In this document: piece after piece, positions 13,853 to 16,751 of the stretch
Numbering within the stretch: the first letter of the stretch is position 1
How the letters are laid out: each line of letters begins with the position of its first letter
Assembly: GCA_002887195.1 (NCBI GenBank)
Contig: PJAB01001163.1
Coordinates: 1-16,751, forward strand
DNA: 16,751 nucleotides
DNA from: Chrysochromulina parva
Taxonomy: Eukaryota > Haptophyta > Prymnesiales > Chrysochromulinaceae
Reading direction: 5' to 3'
Notes under the pieces: model-generated
The model's database searches: none
What the model saw: the letters and a program-made list of their open reading frames with translations, nothing else
What the model was told of the DNA's origin: nothing
Program-made: the position numbers and the translations under genes

Positions 13853-16227
13853 TCACCACTTCAAGGATGGTGGCTGGGTTCCGGCCGGCCAGTTGCCACC
13901 GAGAGCGGCGATGGCTGTGCGTGCTGCCGAGTCGCCTTGCTCCTGAAGGCGCACGACCGTGCCGCGTGTTGCCGCCCTCATGAAGTGAGTGAAGCACGCG
14001 GGCAGGTCGTCTTCCTCAGGGTCAACACCTGTGTTGGCTGCCTCGAGGAAGATGCGCACGCCGGACCAGAACTCGGAACGCAACATGTCGAGGTGCGCGA
14101 GTTCTGCAACACGCTCGTCCACAACGTTAGCTGCAAGGTCTGTCGCTGGCGGCGCACTCCCCGCGTCCGAGTCCTCACTGTAGCTGCCGCCGGCAAACGG
14201 CACAAGTTCCTCAATGACGTGGCCCAGGTCGGCCTTGAACATTTCTTCGCAGTCGTGGTGCAGCAAGTCCTCGTGGTCCTTCCAGAAGATCGCCACGTGG
14301 CAATTGCAGAATCTGAAGCCTATCTCAGCGCGCGGATAGGCCGGCGGGCAGCCGCACGCGACCACGATGACGTACGACCCGCGGCAGAGGGCGCCCAGGC
14401 GCCCCGGCGTCTGCTCGACGGTCGTGGTCAATTTACGGGCGAACCGGCCGCGCCCGCCGCTGCTGTTGTTGCCGCCTGCGCCACCCATGTTCATCATCGC
14501 AAAGGCGCCGTAATGGTCGTGGCCGCCGTAACCATAGCCGCCATAGCCGCCATAGCCGCCACCGTAGCCGGAACCGCCGCCACCTGGCTTGTCGTCAGCG
14601 TCCTCGCAGGCGTCGTCGTAGGCTTCATCGAGCTTGCTCATCAGCTCCTCGCACACCTCGGGAGTGACTTGCTTGAAGAGCGGCGTGAGCTGGCTCACGA
14701 GGAGACGTGCACGCAGCCCCGCCTCCTTTTGTGCGTCCGTCTCGACAGACCGACTTGCGTCGGGGTTGGCGACGGCCGAGCCGCGCATGCCTGCGCTCGA
14801 GCTGTTTTGGGGGCCCTGAACGAAAGAAGGAGAGAATTCGACGGCTCGCGGCGTCTGCCTGAGGGTCTGCGCGGCCTCGTGCGCGGTGGCCAACAGGGCA
14901 GTGACGATCTGACAGACAGCAGGTGCGCTCGGCGAAAATGAATCGATGAGCGCCGCTGTCTGTGTCTTTCCGCAGCGGCGCGCAGCGGCTGCCGCGCCAT
15001 TATCGGAGCAGTCCTCGTCGTACATGGACGTGTGCCTCGGGTTGGCGCCGCGAGCGAGCAGGACCGAGCAGACGTCGTCGTGCCCCTCCTTCGCTGCCGC
15101 GATGAGCGCCGTATCGCCGCGCCAGTTGTAGTCCTTATAGTCGTGATCCTCGTTCCACATGAGGCACTGCTCGAGGTTGGCACCAAATTCGATCATCAGA
15201 GCGACCATCGCCGCGCTGCCCGCCCGTGCGTACTTGACGAGCGGCGGGTCGCGGAAGCCGTATAGGCCCGGCCCCGCCTGCGCTGGGTTCCCTGATATAA
15301 GATCCTGGCGGTACATGAGGCCCTTGAGCATGAGCATCCTCGTCGCGTGCGTGTTGACCGCTGTCTCCTGGGAGTAGCGATCGCCGGACTTGGTTGCAAG
15401 CGTCACCAGATCGGCAACGACAGGCGGGCCGCAGGGCTTGCCGCTGCACTCGATTTTCCAGTATCCAGTCTTCTTCGACCAGTTCACCGCCTCGCCGTAG
15501 TCGACCAATGCTTTCGCGAGCGCCGCGCGCTCCGACCAGTCCTCCGGAATGTCCGTCGTCGCCTTATCCATCGAAAAGCCTTGGTCGCCGTAGACAGAGG
15601 GGAAGTCGGCATCGTAGCTCTTGAGCGGCTCGCGGTCGCCGAGGATGGAGCGCAGCCGTGCGAGGCGCTCATCACGGGGGATGTCGGCGGAGCAACCTTC
15701 AAATTCGGCCGCATCTTGAGCGGGTCGCTTGGCAGGTTGGCTCGGCTTCGGTGGACATTCGGCAGCGCGTTTGTGCCGGCAACCAGATTCGGAGGTTTGC
15801 CGGGAACGCAAGCGACACAGCGCCGCTTTGCACCTTTTGTCAGCTGATTCTTGCTGAAGGAGCCCGCGGGCTTTACCTTACCACAGGCAGAGCACGCGAA
15901 ACTTCCTCCGCTGCCGCCCCGCCCACTGCTGCCACCTCGCCCGCCGCTGCCACCCCTACCACTGCGGCTGCGATGCACGGACCCGACACCGAACCCATCA
16001 AGGCTGTCATGCTGGTCACGGAGCCAGTCATCGATGTCGTAGTCCTCACCGAGCCCGTTCTCGATGTAATTCAGAGTGACTGTGGGTCTCCCTTCGACTT
16101 GGCTCCGGGCCGGCCGACGAATTTTCTGCTTCACGCCGACGCTACAAGCTAGTAGGGGCCGTGCAAATGTGCGTCGACGGCCAATCTGACAACTGCGGCC
16201 GACAAGCGCTCGCCTTTCAGATTTCAT
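13853..16227 (-). CDS. Stc1-like zinc-finger and ankyrin-repeat protein, probably two exons
   Basis: Two minus-strand frames join into one product of about 770 residues. Exon 1 (16227-15808) encodes a basic N-terminus, NYIENGLGEDYDIDDWLRDQ, a Gly/Arg/Ser-rich linker, then FACSACGKVKPAGSFSKNQL and KRRCVAC. This Cys4 pattern (112, 115, 137, 140) with FSKNQL is typical of the Stc1 domain, known from fission yeast Stc1, which bridges RNAi and the Clr4 methyltransferase complex. Exon 2 (15745-13853) encodes an N-terminal helical part and about three ankyrin repeats (DPPLVKYARAGSAAMVALMI, WRGDTALIAAAKEGHDDVCS, VLLARGANPRHTS). A Gly-Tyr-rich stretch and an unrecognised C-terminal domain with several Cys and His residues (VACGCPPAYP, FCNCHVAIFWKDHEDLLHHD) follow. 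The role is unknown; ankyrin and Cys4 modules suggest protein partners. The exact join is not certain. A frameshift instead of an intron, or two genes, are the alternatives. Confidence 0.65.
14519..14587 (-). repeat. 9-bp repeats coding Gly-Tyr-Gly in the ankyrin protein
   Basis: Imperfect copies of CCATAGCCG and related 9-bp units on the plus strand encode GYGGYGGYGYGG-type sequence on the minus strand. They separate the ankyrin half from the C-terminal domain. Gly-Tyr runs of this kind are flexible and can favour self-association, which is an inference here. Confidence 0.85.
15746..15807 (-). other. Candidate 62-bp intron in the Stc1-ankyrin gene
   Basis: A frame change is required between the zinc-finger frame and the ankyrin frame. 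On the minus strand a GT follows the second CxxC (GCTTGC|GTTCCC), and an AG lies 62 bases later (CCACCGAAG|CCGAGCC). Removing it joins the two frames in phase 0. Other AG sites nearby could also serve, and the donor is not a strong consensus. The need for a join is firmer than this exact position. Confidence 0.4.
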
Positions 16228-16352
16228 CTGCGACTCCAATTCCGCAGCACGGCACCGATTTGCTCGCGGTACCTGGCAACCTGGCCGGCGCGGCTTGCAG
16301 CCCGAGGCTCGAGCCGATCTGCCAATCGTGGACAGCCCGGGAACGGACGCTC
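16228..16352. promoter_or_regulatory. Short divergent promoter region between the ankyrin and dihydroxyacetone kinase genes
   Basis: Only 125 bases separate the proposed starts on minus (16227) and plus (16353). No TATA box is seen. Any promoter must be very compact or overlap the coding exons. Confidence 0.4.
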
Positions 16353-16751
16353 ATGGCGACGGCGCGGCAGGTACGCCGAGTGCACGCGATCGAACGCTGT
16401 GGCGCATGTGTCGCGCCACAGCGTGCACCTGCTCTTTCATGTGCCCGCACCCAACGCCTGCTTGTGAACGGAGCGACTCAATTCGTGTTCCACTGACCGC
16501 AATGGCGCGGATGCCGGCTGCTCGCAGCTGATCAACAACCCGAAGAACGTGGTCGATGAGATGATCGATGGCGTCACGCTCAACCCAGATCTGCAGCGCA
16601 TTGAAGGTTACAATGTCGTGGTCCGTGCCACGATTGACAAGAGCAAGGTGGCGCTCATCTCTGGCGGCGGCTCTGGGCACGAGCCGTCGCATGCCGGGTG
16701 GGTGGGAGCTGGCATGCTCACCGCAGCTGTCGCCGGGCCCGTGTTTGCGAG
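16353..16751 (+). CDS. Dihydroxyacetone kinase (DAK), N-terminal part, exons 1-2
   Basis: DAK phosphorylates dihydroxyacetone to dihydroxyacetone phosphate with ATP, feeding glycerol and C3 metabolism. Exon 2 (16528-16751, cut by the window end) encodes LINNPKNVVDEMIDGVTLNP, LQRIEGYNVVVRA, then KVALISGGGSGHEPSHAGWV and GMLTAAVAGPVFA. The GGGSGHEP loop that contacts substrate is intact. The frame of exon 2 has no ATG before an upstream stop at 16465-16467, so an earlier exon is required. ATG 16353 followed by GCGACGGCGCGGCAG and a GT donor gives MATARQ joined directly to LINNPKN, which matches the usual M-x-x-KKLINDP start. The ATP-binding DhaL part is outside the window. Confidence 0.9.
16371..16527 (+). 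other. Intron 1 of the dihydroxyacetone kinase gene (157 bp, GT-AG, phase 0)
   Basis: The donor is GCGGCAG|GTACGCC and the acceptor is CTGCTCGCAG|CTGATC. The join is inferred from the protein start and from the absence of any in-frame ATG upstream of exon 2. The intron contains a strong 12-bp inverted repeat. Confidence 0.75.
16394..16424. repeat. 12-bp inverted repeat (hairpin) in DAK intron 1
   Basis: ACGCTGTGGCGC (16394-16405) and its exact reverse complement GCGCCACAGCGT (16413-16424) are separated by a 7-base loop. It would form a very stable RNA hairpin about 24 bases into the intron. Confidence 0.9.

Noticed and set aside
13937..14941. Plus-strand frame (334 codons) opposite the ankyrin gene
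   Set aside because: The minus strand carries ankyrin repeats and intact Gly-Tyr units; the plus translation shows no family character.

Overview
The window is nuclear DNA from a GC-rich single-celled eukaryote, probably a haptophyte-type or similar marine alga. Four things point that way. The genes are eukaryote-specific: Rpn1, Fcf1, ribosomal protein S16/uS9 and an alkaline ceramidase. At least two GT-AG introns can be placed by reading frame (12916-13158 and 16371-16527). Genes are packed on both strands with short gaps and many simple-sequence stretches that code for Ala, Gly or Ser. The ancestry call is an inference from composition and protein style; no marker here proves it.

Layout, left to right. 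1-1035 (+) is the 3' end of the 26S proteasome subunit Rpn1, with a Gly-Ala-Ala minisatellite at the window edge. 1679-3103 (-) is a GST Mu-like domain joined to a second, unnamed domain. 3297-3608 (+) is a small conserved protein, head to head with the GST gene. A run of minus-strand genes follows: a divergent ribonuclease HII (3768-4688), a small unrecognised acidic/basic protein (5534-5971), an alkaline ceramidase (6137-6991), a lipase-like alpha/beta hydrolase (7250-8395), a large coiled-coil/low-complexity protein (9015-11531) and the SSU-processome PIN nuclease Fcf1 (11741-12367). Ribosomal protein S16 (12660-13352, +, two exons) diverges from Fcf1. A zinc-finger (Stc1-like) plus ankyrin-repeat gene (13853-16227, -, probably two exons) converges on S16. 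The window ends in the first two exons of a dihydroxyacetone kinase (16353-16751, +).

How the genes relate. This is a eukaryotic gene neighbourhood, not an operon. The clearest functional pairing is Fcf1 with S16: one makes 18S rRNA ends, the other sits in the same small subunit, and they share a 292-bp divergent promoter region. The ceramidase and the hydrolase are adjacent and co-oriented and both probably act on membrane lipids, but nothing shows they act together. The non-coding DNA at 4730-5170 and 8420-8740 carries shared dispersed repeats that look like a small mobile or proliferating element.

The best candidates for something undescribed are the Stc1-like zinc finger fused to ankyrin repeats, the GST-plus-novel-domain protein, the RNase HII with altered substrate-recognition motifs, and the dispersed CCGCGGCCGACTCAGAAG element.
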